Shown piece by piece: positions 23,078-34,279 of a stretch of 64,000 nucleotides of DNA. The stretch lies in contig NC_092794.1 of NCBI RefSeq assembly GCF_918797505.1, positions 30,618,122 to 30,682,121 of the forward strand, read 5' to 3'. The stretch comes from Bemisia tabaci (Eukaryota > Arthropoda > Insecta > Hemiptera > Aleyrodidae). The notes below the pieces were generated by a model. The model ran no database searches, was not told where the DNA came from, and saw only the letters and a program-made list of their open reading frames with translations. Both the position numbers and the translations under genes were made by a program. The stretch's first letter is position 1, and the number at the start of each line of letters is the position of its first letter.

Positions 23078-25178
23078 TAATAGCACAGTTACACAATGGA
23101 ATGTTTTTAAAATGTTTCAAATTATGTCAATCTCGGATCAGTCATTGACATATGTTTCCAACAAATTTTCAAAACGAATACATGAAATGGGCAAGTTGGC
23201 CGTGTCTTTGAAACGTATTGAAAACAAATCGAAAATGTTTCTAATTGCGGTCATTCAAACTTTTTTAAAAATAAGTTGGAAACGTTTCAAACTTATTTCA
23301 AAAAGGCATAAATAACCCACCCAAAAAATGTGTAAGAATTGTGTCAGCTATGTGTTGTCAATATATTGCAGTCCGTTCAATAAACTATATCAGAAAGGTT
23401 TCAAAAACATTTCAAAACCATTGTCACAGCTAAGCCTATGATTGAAACATATTTACGGAACATTTCTGCCACAATTTATATGAAAATCAATGAACCTTTA
23501 TTGACATCTATCGAAAAAAATTTGTAATTGTGTCAATTTTTTTTTTAACGACCCAGGCACAGATTCATATTAGATTTGTATACGATATGTTGGGAAAGGA
23601 GATCAACTAAATATTTTGGAAACATTTCTAAAACATATTTAAAACGTTGCTGCAGAAATTCTTGGAAGTTCGAAGTTTCTGAGAAATAAACCTGACATAT
23701 TTCTGACACAATTTAGCAACGTTTCCAAGATCCTTCAAAAACATGTTTCAGAAACAACTGGTAGATATTTCGTATTTTTAATCTGATAAGGTACAGCTAT
23801 ATGTTGAATCTATGTATGAAACGTGACGGAATGGTATTTGAAACGCCTTCAGATTTTCGTGTACGAATTTCCCTCATTGCTCTCCAGTTGAAATACTCGT
23901 ATCACTCTCATTTAATTGATCCGCGGCGATCGTACGTCATAACTATTTATAAAATTAATTTAAACGCATAAGGGTAAGGAAATTTATTTCAGAAATGTGT
24001 CAGGAATATATCAGTTAAACAAAACAGTGCCTTGATTGTCATTAAAACCTGGTGAACACAAGTTGAAAACATTTCTCAGACCTTTCTAAAAATTTTCCTA
24101 GATCAAACTGAACCCACCAGAGAGCGTTGACGTTTCATTTTCCAATTTTACCAAATTTTGGTTTATTTTTTTGTCTCAAGGTTTACTTTTTGGCTATTTA
24201 ATTATGCAGAGTTAAAAATAGTTTTAAATTCTTGGTATGCATCGCATTTATCTCCATAAGAGCTTATAAGTTATGGATTATCTAAAATATTGAAACCGTA
24301 CATCATGCTTTGCGTATACTTTTCTAAAGTGAGGACGTCCTAATCCCTCTGATAGTTTAATACTGATGTAGTGAACCCATAGTTCCATACTCTCCTTAGG
24401 CATAGTCTGTAATCAGGCCGCCCAGGCACTGGATTTGATAGCTATAATGCCTCCACGACATTTGCTAAAACATATCGACGGTGAAACTACCAAACCACGT
24501 ATCTCGTTTGCGGTGTTTAAAAATCTACGCTCACATTTTATTTTTTTGAAGTAGACCAAATCAATATCATTCCTTGAAATTTTCACAGAATTTTCTCCGC
24601 ACAAAGAGGAAAAATCGCAGAAATTTTCAAGACTGGACGTTATGTAGTTTTTTATTTAAAAAATAAAGTATGACAGGAAGTCTACGACGTCGCAAACCGA
24701 GATACGTGGTTTGGTAGTTTCACCGTCGATATGTCTGAAAATTTTTTTACGGTTAAGAAGTAGTGACATGCGGATGTATTCAACACAGAGTGGGCTCGTG
24801 TTTAACACTACATAGACTGTAGTGATTATGCCGAAAATGTGTCATAAACATTTAGAAAATCAGAGGAAAATCTGAGTTAAAGGCTCATTGTTTTACAAAT
24901 GTGTCAGAAATGTGTCAAAAATGCACTGCCAACGGAGACCTTTGCCCATTGTGTCATTGAAATATGTAAAAAATGAATTCAAAACATTTCGGTGACACAA
25001 TCTGCAAATGTTTCACAGACACATAAAATGTGGTGACATGGGAATGTGTTGAACACAGAGTGGCTTCGTGTTTGACACTTCATTCGGGTTTTTAAAGTAT
25101 CACGTGAAACATTTCAGAAATGAGGCTTGGTGTCATTGACACGTTTTAAAAACATCTCTCAGACTAGGTGTGCTATTA
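23078..25178. mobile_element. 2.1-kb element rich in AAACATTT words, inserted in satellite
   Basis: Termini TAATAGCACA (23078) and TGTGCTATTA (25169-25178) interrupt the minus-strand satellite. The interior is made of drifting words such as GAAACATTTC, AAAATGTTT, GTGTCAGAAATGTGTC and ACACAATTT in both orientations. No coding region. A related sequence occurs at 26.6-27.0 and 31.6-32.2 kb. A 263-bp MITE is nested at 24471. Confidence 0.7.
24471..24733. mobile_element. 263-bp MITE with about 40-bp TIRs
   Basis: CATATCGACGGTGAAACTAC at 24471 continues to CGTATCTCGTTTGCG, and the inverse closes at 24733. Related fragments, some inverted, are at 5246-5300, 38480-38512, 48990-49030 and 50617-50690 (the last holds the same CGTTTGCGGTGTTT and CTACGCTC-like words). 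A dispersed family, therefore. Confidence 0.85.
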
Positions 25179-27019
25179 CGGTACCTCTTGGTACCAAAAA
25201 TCAGCAAGATCGATCGAACAAGAGCCCAGATAGCATTTTAGGCCATATCCGCCATCTTGGATTTTTGAATTTTCAAAATTTGACCAGAAATTCAAGTTTC
25301 CCGTCGAAAAATACCCCCGGTTACCAGAAATCAGCAAGATCTATCGAACAGGAGCCGAGATAGCATTTTAGGCCACATCCGCCATCTTGGATTTTTGAAT
25401 TTTCAAAATTTGACCAGAAATTCGAGTTTCCCGTCGAAAAAAACCCCCGGATTCCAAAAATCAGCAAGATCTATCGAACAAGAGCCGAGATAGCATTTTA
25501 GGCCACATCCGCCATCTTGGATTTTTGAATTTTCAAAATTTGACCAGAAATTCGAGTTTCCCGTCGAAAAATACCCCCGGTTACCAAAAATCAGCAAGAT
25601 CCATCGAACAGGAGCCGAGATAGCATTTTAGGCCACATCCGCCATCTTGGATTTTTGAATTTTCAAAATTTGACCAGAAATTCGAGTTTCCCGTCGAAAA
25701 ATACCCCCGGTTCCCAAAAATCAGCAAGATCCATCGAACAGGAGCCGAGATAGCATTTTAGGCCACATCCGCCATCTTGGATTTTTGAATTTTCAAAATT
25801 TGACCAGAAATTCGAGTTTCCCGTCGAAAAATACCCCCGGATACCAAAAATCAGCAAGATCGGTCGAACAGGAGCCGAGAATGCCGAGAAAGCATTATGC
25901 CGTCCTGTCTATAGTTCCGAATTGCAAAATGGGAAATCCGAGTTTCGCATTACGCAATAGGGAACCATAGTATAGGTCCCAATTGCAAAATGAACTTCGC
26001 GTGATCCTGCGACGGCAAATTTTTGCGGGGTCGCTGAAGCGGGATAAAAATTGTTTTTGAGGATTTTCTTTTTCTCAATAGTAAGTAAATACCCTCCTGA
26101 TACGGAATTCATCATAAAAAAAAAATCGAAAATTTGACCCTAGTTCCTTATTGCATAAAGCTGTCCACTTGATACACACTGTTTAATTAGGTGCTCAATG
26201 TCAAATGATTAAACGTACGGCATTGAACTTGCGTGTGTGCTTTCAAGAAGATATGGACAAAGCCCAAACCAAGCCCCAACTTCCTATTTCTAATGGATTT
26301 CAAGATATAAGAAGAGGCTTCATACTTTCCGGACAGACCTCGTATTTGGGCACAAATAGCATTACCTACATATGTCCAAACTAACAGATTTTACGGGGAA
26401 AACTTGCCAGACAAGTGTTCAGACACTCTGAGGTGACCGTAAAGTGGTTCCTCCGTGCAATTTCAAACACGCTTTTCCGTTTTTCGCACGGCGCAGCGGC
26501 TAGAAGCACAATTTTTGAGATCTGATATTGCGTAATCCGTTACCAGGGAGGTCAGAATTATGTTTTTGCATTTGAAGCGTGTAGGAGTAGTGGCGCAAAA
26601 ACTGCAGCTGGCTCCTAGAATATATTAGCAGATGCGCCCTTTCCAGTCGCTGAGATTTCAAATTGTATCAAAACATTATACCTCTAAGACCTCTTCATTT
26701 TCTGAGATGTTCCCAAAATGTAATTTAAAACGTTCCAAAGTGACGCCCTAGTTTCAACAAAGAGTTTCAGAGAGGATTAACAAATATTTTTTTAAAAAAA
26801 AGCATGCAGAAAGAAAGAGAAAGGTTTTTGAATGGTATCAGAAACATTTTAGATTTAGATCTTCGATATCTGTAGAAACGTTTTCAAAATGTGTTCCAAA
26901 TGTCCAAATAAAACCATCCATTTCAGATAACATTAATAATTGGTTTTGAAAACGTTTTCAGAAAGATTAATGAGAAGAAGAGGAACAAAAAATGTTTGGA
27001 ACATGATACCCTGGTAAAA

Positions 27020-27225
27020 ATGATCACCTAAATAATCGGTGATATCACCTTAAAAATAGGTGACATCACCTTAAAAATAGGTGACATCACCTAGAAGCTT
27101 GGTGATATCACCTGAAAGGTAGGTGACATCGCCTGGAAGGTAGGTGACATCACTTGGAAGGTAGGTGACATCACCTTGGAGGTGGGTGACATCACCTGGA
27201 AGCTAGGTGACATCACACAGGTCGC
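27020..27225 (+). repeat. Subterminal 22-bp tandem repeat (TAGGTGACATCACC)
   Basis: Each unit is itself an imperfect palindrome, GGTGAC-AT-CACC or GGTGATATCACC. About ten units. Such arrays near a transposon end often bind the transposase; that role is an inference here. Confidence 0.9.
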
Positions 27226-28008
27226 ATTTGAGTTTCAGGATTAAGTAAGGAAAAATTAAATATTAGCTAATTATTGGATAATTTCATAGGTACATAATAG
27301 AATATTTGTTTTGTGCGAAACATTTTTATATGGTGGAAAAAACTAAGGGAATAAATACATGTAAAAAAAAGGAAATTTAGAACATTAAGTAAAATAAAAA
27401 CAAGCAGTGAACTCCAACACAATGTGTTGATGAGGCGCGTCATTAACTCGCACATATCAACCCCTTTAGTTTTCATTTACCTAAAGAGATTTCAAAAAAG
27501 GCAAGCAGCACAACAAGAGAATTCATACGATCCAACACTTCAACGACGCACTTTGACGAGACCGTGTATTGTGAATGTAGAAACTATTCGAACGAATTTC
27601 AGTTTTTTTATCTGCCCCTAGCAAAATCTTATCAAATTCTTGAAAAAAAGTACTACGGAATAATTTAAGCGAAGAAAGGAAAAATTCTGTCGAAATCCTA
27701 GCAGATAAAGTCGATTTAAGGTTTTTGGGGCTAAAAAACCCAAATCATCGGTAGTATAAATCCCGTTATATTATTGAAAAGAAATTGACTCGATATAAAT
27801 GCCATTGCATTAAATAAGTCTTGATTTTTTTATTTTAAACGTCTCTCCATGCAAAAAAGTTCAACCATGTCCATACTTTATTCATTCATTAATTGAAAGT
27901 AAGCAATTTACATCCCGAAAATCTACCAAGTTGTCGGAAATAATCGCAGAAACATGTTATACCTACCAGGTCGATGTACCCACTCGTTGAATTTACGGAG
28001 TGCACATA

Positions 28009-29430
28009 CAGGGTGTTTCAGACCACCCGTACCAGGCCTTTTTCTCGGTTGGTTTAGGTCGTACGAAGTCGGAGACCGCGGGGTTGAATAAGGAATTGAC
28101 CCCAAGGAATCCGAATTTCGTGGTCCCGAAACCCCCCCAACTCCCCTGGGGGGGGGTAAAGGGGGGGTCACGATACTAAAAGTCACGGTTTCCGACCGAA
28201 TTGCGGATAGATCGCATCAGAATTGAAAAGCACGGAAAATTTCATGTGAAATTGACCCCTAAAAATCCAAAATCGGACCATCCAAGGCCCAAAAAGGATC
28301 CCCTAAAGAGGGGACAGTACCTCCCTCCATAATTTCTCTTTGGTCTCAAAATTGACGTAAGTTCTCCAGAAAAAGACGGTTTCACAGGTAATCGACCCCA
28401 AGAAATCCAAATTTCATGGTCCCGAAGCTCCTCTAGCCCCCCTTGGGAGGTAAACGGGGGGGCCCAATTTTAAAAATCGGGGCTCCTTTCCGAATCGCAA
28501 ATTGATTGCATCCAAATTGAGGAGCAGAACACATGTACATCTTAAGTGACTCCTAAGAGTTCTAATGGACCCCCTGAACGGCAGAAAGTAACTCCCTGAG
28601 GAGGGGGGCCTCGCCCCCGCCAAAAATTTCTCAGGATTCCTCTTTGGTCGCAAAATTGACGTCGATTCTCCAGAAAAAGACGGTTTCCTATGTAATCGAC
28701 CCCGAGGACTCTAAATTTCATGTTCCCTGAGCTCCTCTGGGTCGATTACATAGGAAACCGTCTTTTTCTGGAGAATCGACGTCAATTTTGCGACCAAAGA
28801 GGAATCCTGAGAAATTTTTGGCGGGGGCGAGGCCCCCCTCCTCAGGGAGTTACTTTCTGCCGTTCAGGGGGTCCATTAGAACTCTTAGGAGTCACTTAAG
28901 ATGTACATGTGTTCTGCTCCTCAATTTGGATGCAATCAATTTGCGATTCGGAAAGGAGCCCCGATTTTTAAAATTGGGCCCCCCCGTTTACCTCCCAAGG
29001 GGGGCTAGAGGAGCTTCGGGACCATGAAATTTGGATTTCTCGGGGTCGATTACCTGTGAAACCGTCTTTTTCTGGAGAACTTACGTCAATTTTGAGACCA
29101 AAGAGAAATTATGGAGGGAGGTACTGTCCCCTCTTTAGGGGATCCTTTTTGGGCCTTGGATGGTCCGATTTTGGATTTTTAGGGGTCAATTTCACATGAA
29201 ATTTTCCGTGCTTTTCAATTCTGATGCGATCTATCCGCAATTCGGTCGGAAACCGTGACTTTTAGTATCGTGACCCCCCCTTTACCCCCCCAGGGGAGTT
29301 GGGGGGGTTTCGGGACCACGAAATTCGGATTCCTTGGGGTCAATTCCTTATTCAACCCCGCGGTCTCCGACTTCGTACGACCCAAACCAACCGAGAAAAA
29401 GGCCTGGTACGGGTGGTCTGAAACACCCTG
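28009..29430. mobile_element. 1.42-kb near-perfect palindromic element, TA-flanked
   Basis: Arms 28009-28702 and 28739-29430 are almost exact inverses around a 36-bp spacer. Ends CAGGGTGTTTCAGACCACCC are flanked by TA. Identical 79-codon open frames on opposite strands merely reflect the symmetry. A diverged half copy is at 57297-57790. The high arm identity suggests recent formation or arm-to-arm conversion. Confidence 0.92.
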
Positions 29431-29627
29431 TATGTAAAAGTCAATATACTATACTCATTTTGGGTGCATTTATTTTTCATAAAACAATAATATGTAAGTA
29501 ATTTCAATTCCGAAAAATTCTGAGGTCAATTATATTTAATTGTAATTTATATATTTCTTTTTTCCCCTTCATTTTATTTTTTGTGTGGAGAAATCGAGGT
29601 TTCGTTGATTTCTTCGGATTTCGAATA

Positions 29628-31004
29628 AGGTGAGGTTGGGTAACTGGGCAGGAGTTCGGAGAAAAATGTCAAAATTTCAACTTCATGATTTTTTTCCCAT
29701 CATTATATTGACAGTGGAGGCTACTTTTAAATTTTTTTTAGTAAGTACAACACCTTGTCTAAATGTAGGAAGAGTCAAAAGTCGAATTTCATCTTTCAAT
29801 TTTTTCCCACAAATTTTCAAAAATTTCCCGTTTTTTTCACCCAGTTACCCAACGTCGTGGGGTAACTGGACTACCCCCCCTTAATTTTTGAGGGGGGCAT
29901 TATTTTTAATTCTCATTGGCCAGAAGGTGATGTCCTGCTCATGAAGGTTTAAGAAAATGTCATTTGAATGTATATAAACATGTTTAAGTGGTTAAGAATG
30001 ATGTCGTAACAGTTAGCGGCAAAAAAACCCTCAAATCTGAGAATTGAATAACGGTAAAAAAAAATTGTTTCCTTGTAGATAAATGCTTAGAACTTTCTGT
30101 ATTACTACTTATAAAAGTAGTATTGTATACCAGGACACTGTTTGGCCACTTTTAGTGAGATTAAGCATGATACATTTTTAAAAAATGAAAAAAAATTAAG
30201 CCGCAAGGCTGATCTGGGATAGAGTCAGGCGCCAAAAAGTTCCCTTAATTTTTAAGGGGGGCATTATTTGTAATTCTCATTGGCCAGAAAAGAATGTCCT
30301 TCTCATGAGGGTTTCAGAGAATTTCATTTGAATTTATATAACCATGTTTAAGTCGTTAAAAGTGATGTCGTAACAGTTAGCGGCAAAAATGTAATTAAGT
30401 AATGCTTAAGTTATGCTATAATTGACTTAAGTTAGAAGTTTAGTGTGCTGGGAACCCTGATTATTGGTCTTTGGCACTTAAAAGTCCACAATAGTCAATT
30501 AGTTTTGAAATTTTCAGAAGTAAACAAACACCGAAGCACAGCAACCTGGCAATGGGTAACTGGGCAGGTGCCACCACTGCCACCTGCCCAGTTACCTTGG
30601 GGTGGGTGCCCAGTTACCCCACAAAGGGAAAATTTTCAAGGTAACTGGGCATCAACCCTTTGCAGCCAGTATTTTCATCCAATTACGTTGTAATTACTCA
30701 CGCATTACACAGATACATCATACATAAAGAAGAATTGTCAAAGTTGAATAAAATACTTGCTGGGAGTGAGATATGAGGCTCTTTTCGGGACCACCTCTGG
30801 CGTTGTTTTGAAAAAAAAGCTGTACAATTTTCGGCACTTCACCATTCACCATAAAATTTTTTTTTGAAGTTATGTTTACATGTTCTAGATGGTTTACGTC
30901 ATAATGAAGGTATGCCAACAGTGAAAACAATTTTTGCACTAATCTGGTAGAAATACAGAGGGTACTGCCCAGTTACCCCACCGCCCAGTTACCCAACCTC
31001 ACCT
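29628..31004. mobile_element. 1.38-kb GGGTAACTGGGC element with TA duplication
   Basis: Ends AGGTGAGGTTGGGTAACTGG and inverse, flanked by TA (29626-29627 and 31005-31006). The repeat X sequence resumes on both sides. GTAACTGGGC words recur inside (29835-29875, 30550-30650). A 150-bp direct repeat, starting TTAATTTTTGAGGGGGGC, is present at 29881 and 30245. A short relic of the family is at 12462-12480. Confidence 0.85.
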
Positions 31005-31269
31005 TATGGTAACTTCTCTTCTATTCGGCCGATTTTTATGAATGAGGACTCTTTTTTATTCGTGTCTTAACGGAGAGTAAGGAAAAAATTGCTAAATACA
31101 CGCGAAACAATTTTTTTTTTTTTAAATTGGATGAATAAAACGAAGTGAAGTAATCAACTGGAATGAATTAAAATAAAAAAATAACAAATCAAGAAGAACT
31201 GGTCGAGATATCCTGGCTGTACAGTGCACGTTTAATTCGAAGCTAAATGCAGGTTTTTCGTCGCTACTT

Positions 31270-31370
31270 TCAGGCAGCTGGCATAGCTTACAATTAGTAG
31301 GTAAGGTCTTCTTTCAGTGTTAGGGAGGTTCCAGGTTCAATCCCCGGAGCAGGCAAAAACTTCTAAATCA
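31270..31370 (+). mobile_element. Possible tRNA-like segment with B box
   Basis: GGTTCAATCCCCGGAGCAGG matches a B box and T-arm. The A box (TAGCTTACAATTAGTAGG) is poor. Reported at low confidence. Confidence 0.3.
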
Positions 31371-32308
31371 TAATTCCAACGCAAGTGCCTAATAGTGTCA
31401 CGAGGGTGCCATTTTCCACTGTTTTTGAAATAATCCCCGTTCATAACCCATTTTGGGGGGGCTTTTTTCACGGCCCCACAATGCTAGGTAACATCACCTC
31501 TATGTAGTTTTGGGTGACATTACCAGTAATTTTAGGTGACATCGCCTGTTCCAAAAATCGCCTCACCTAAGTTAGGTGAGGTGATGTCACCCTATATTTT
31601 TAGGTGATCATTTTTACTAGGGTTTGGACTCATTTCAAAGTAACAAAAATCAAACTAGATCAAAATGTTTTAAAATCGTTTCTAAAATATTTCAAATGAA
31701 ATACGTCTGTTTCTTACAGCATATAAGAAATACTTCTGAAATGAGATAAGTTTCTGAAAAATCGCGTAAATTTTTCCTTTTAAATTGTTTTTTAAACATC
31801 TCAAATTATTTTGATCTAGGATCAAAAAGCTAAAAAAAAGGAATTTTAAATTTATTTCAAAATCTTTTTGAGGATAAAAAGGACCTTCGTTTCACAATAA
31901 TGTTTCCAAGATAGTTTTGAAGCATGTTAATTATGTTTTATTTTTTACAATTGTTATTAGTTTCGATTTCTTTCTCAATTCAAATACACGTTTTTAAAAC
32001 GTTTCAGATTTAGATTAGTGAAACTTTTATTGTACTTCGCGTCAATTGTGTTTTTCATAAATTTTTCTGCAACGTTTCAATGAGATGACGTTTCATTAAA
32101 CGTTGACGTTCAACGTTTCATTGAGACTTTTTGAGATGTTTCTAAAATGTATGGGAAACGGATTGTGCTACTAAAGTTGAGCAGCTCCGAAAAACAGCTG
32201 CGAAGAATGAGGCTCATGACCGTACGCATTTTCATAACACGCCTCTCAAAGCTCCCAGCTAAAAATCATTTTTTTAGTTAAATTGTGTAGTTTCTCAGCA
32301 TATAAGAG

Positions 32309-32384
32309 CGCTTCCAGTGTGGCCGAGTGCCTTTGCGACCGGCTTAATCCCTGGAGATCGAGGTTTGATCCCTCTTCGGGAGCG
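32309..32384 (+). mobile_element. tRNA-like 76-nt segment (SINE head or tRNA relic)
   Basis: CGCTTCC pairs with GGGAGCG as a 7-bp acceptor stem over 76 nt. An A box with TGGCCGAGTGCC and a B box AGGTTTGATCCC stand at tRNA spacing. The anticodon arm is weak and the T arm has only four good pairs. Probably a SINE promoter region. Confidence 0.55.
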
Positions 32385-32869
32385 TTTTATTTTTTGGTTC
32401 TCTTATGGTCCAGTCCATACTTTTTTTTTATTGGACTGAAAAAGTAAACTCAAAAAGTAAGACTGAAAACTATATCACTTCCTTCTGCCACTGAGAGAAG
32501 CGCCCTTTACCACAGAGCGTCATGTTTTGGCCTCTTAACGTTGATTTAAAGATGAAGTGTAATGTATACGTACACAAGTTACGTAAATAAAGTAAGGTAA
32601 GGTGAAAATAACTGGCGGTAAAATCACCATGCTGAGAAAAATCTTTGATTTATGAGCCATACTGGTACTCACAGAGAACATCATTTAATAGTGGTAAGTA
32701 TATGGATATATGCTTTTCGGCCTTTGAACCATACAAAAGTAAAAATACCATCACTAAGGTATTTTATTTTATTTATTTTTTATTTTATTTTTATTTTGCA
32801 ATTTTCGTAAGTAAGAAGCTTAATTAAGCGTATGGTACAAGCCAGAGGTGTGGTTGAACAGGGAAAACT

Positions 32870-33570
32870 AAAGAACCCCGCACAGAGCATGGGGTCAGCG
32901 GCTCTCGGTGAAAGTCGATGAAACTTTAAAGATTGATATAAAGTTCATAATTAAGGGAAAGCCAAAAAATTAGCTCACTTTTGCGAGTAGGAGCCAAGAT
33001 ATTCGCAATTGAATCCGGACTATTTTCTATCATGCCGCAGCATGGCGGAAGAATTCCGAGTCCTCTCTCCTCTCGTTGTTCAGCGTTCTCGATCAGACCT
33101 CACGTCACTCACGTAAAGATAGGTGCTTATGCGCTCGGCCGGTGCGAATGCCGTATTCCGTCCCTCTCCCCGCATCTGTCAATTCTGTTTCAGCACCTAC
33201 ATTTCAGATTAAACCGACCGGCGGCGGCGCCGACACGGGAGAGGTGCGAGAGGCAGGGAGCTCCATATCGCACAGCCCGAACGAAGTGTCCTAATCGAAG
33301 GAGTGAGTGTAAACAATGCGACATCGTAGTTACCTGGTGGGGAGAGGAGGTTTTCCGGCCGAAGTGCTCAAGGAAGGTAAGGCGACACGGAGAATTTACC
33401 TCCGCCGCACAGAAAATACTCCGGGTTCAATCGCGAATATCTCAGCTTCTACTCGCAATAGTGAGCTAATTTTTTGGCTTTCCCTTAGTTATGAACTTTA
33501 TATTAATCTATTAAAGTTTCATCGACTTTCATCGAGAGCCGCTGACCCCATGCTCTGTGCGGGGTTCTTT
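32870..33570. mobile_element. 701-bp MITE with about 180-bp TIRs
   Basis: AAAGAACCCCGCACAGAGCA at 32870 and its inverse at 33570; similarity continues to about 33060 and 33385. The middle (33060-33350) is GC-rich. Target duplication not identified. The open frames through it follow from the symmetry and look non-coding. Confidence 0.88.
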
Positions 33571-34279
33571 TTACAAATTGTTAATTGAAATTGAGATAAA
33601 ACATAGATTAGTTTGTAGTTACTTCATGAAATCATCAGAAACAGTCATATTTCATGACTTCTCTAGGTTTCATTAACATTTTCAAAGAAATCATTTAGGT
33701 GGTGGAATGCAGAATTTTGACAGAATTTTTTTTGAAAGATATAGAAACGTTCCGGGATGATCGTTCTTGAAAAATAGTTTCAATGTAAGTCGGAGGGCAT
33801 TAAAAAGTTGAATAGCAGCAAACTTTTTATTGCTCTCTGACTTCACAAGTCTTATATATTAATATTAGTTATATTATGGTGTCTGCTATTATATGAATGT
33901 ATCGGTGATGAGTCATCGTTTTTCATTAAGCTGTAGGAAATTGCAAATTTGATCGTTACATAGATTTATGGTGCCGGAACAGTCATTAAGTTGTTTCTGA
34001 TGAAAAAATGTTTACTATTATACTTACTTGGCTTCTTAAATTTTACCTTTGTAATTGTTTGGTTCAAAGACAGATTCGAACATTAGATCATAACTACCAC
34101 TATTGATGTCGTTCTGCATGAATAAAGGTATGGTTTTTAAACAATAATTTCTTAGTGTAGCGTAGCATGAAAAAAAACTTAACTAGATTTGTGAACAAAA
34201 GAGAGTGAAACCTGCAGCCCTCAATGAAGAAGGAACTTGAATCCCGATAACAATACCAAATGAATCATAATTTTTTGGC
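33571..34279. other. AT-rich intron DNA, nothing recognised
   Basis: No open frame, paired repeat or splice-bounded exon seen. Confidence 0.5.

Larger units (their letters stand above)
22905..25880 (-). repeat. 130-bp satellite array, minus orientation, split by an insertion
   Basis: The inverse unit covers 22905-23077 and 25179-25880, with CGCCATCTTGG at 25251, 25381, 25511, 25641 and 25771 (exact 130-bp period). The gap is the element 23078-25178. With the plus array at 22115-22690 this makes a palindromic satellite block around a 215-bp spacer. Confidence 0.92.
27380..31200 (-). repeat. Repeat X, copy C (inverted, interrupted)
   Basis: Pieces 27380-28006, 29431-29627 and 31005-31200 are the diverged reverse complement of consecutive parts of copy A (37130 back to about 34960). 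The gaps are the palindrome 28009-29430 and the TA-flanked element 29628-31004. Confidence 0.8.
27009..31622. mobile_element. 4.6-kb element with CCCTGGTAAAAATGATCACC ends and subterminal repeats
   Basis: The left end CCCTGGTAAAAATGATCACC is mirrored at 31603-31622 with one or two changes. Next to the left end lie about ten copies of a 21-23-bp unit TAGGTGACATCACC (27030-27225); the inverse and fewer copies occur at 31480-31600. The core holds an inverted, interrupted copy of repeat X, a palindrome (28009-29430) and a TA-flanked element (29628-31004). No transposase is visible. It interrupts AAACATTT-rich sequence. Confidence 0.8.

Noticed and set aside
27020..27225. CRISPR-like array
   Set aside because: Units are contiguous 22-bp palindromic repeats without unique spacers, inside a eukaryotic transposon.
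28414..29027. Two identical 79-codon frames on opposite strands
   Set aside because: They are mirror images in a near-perfect palindrome and match no family; symmetry explains them.
32981..33469. A 162-codon frame
   Set aside because: Runs through both inverted arms of a MITE and its GC-rich core.
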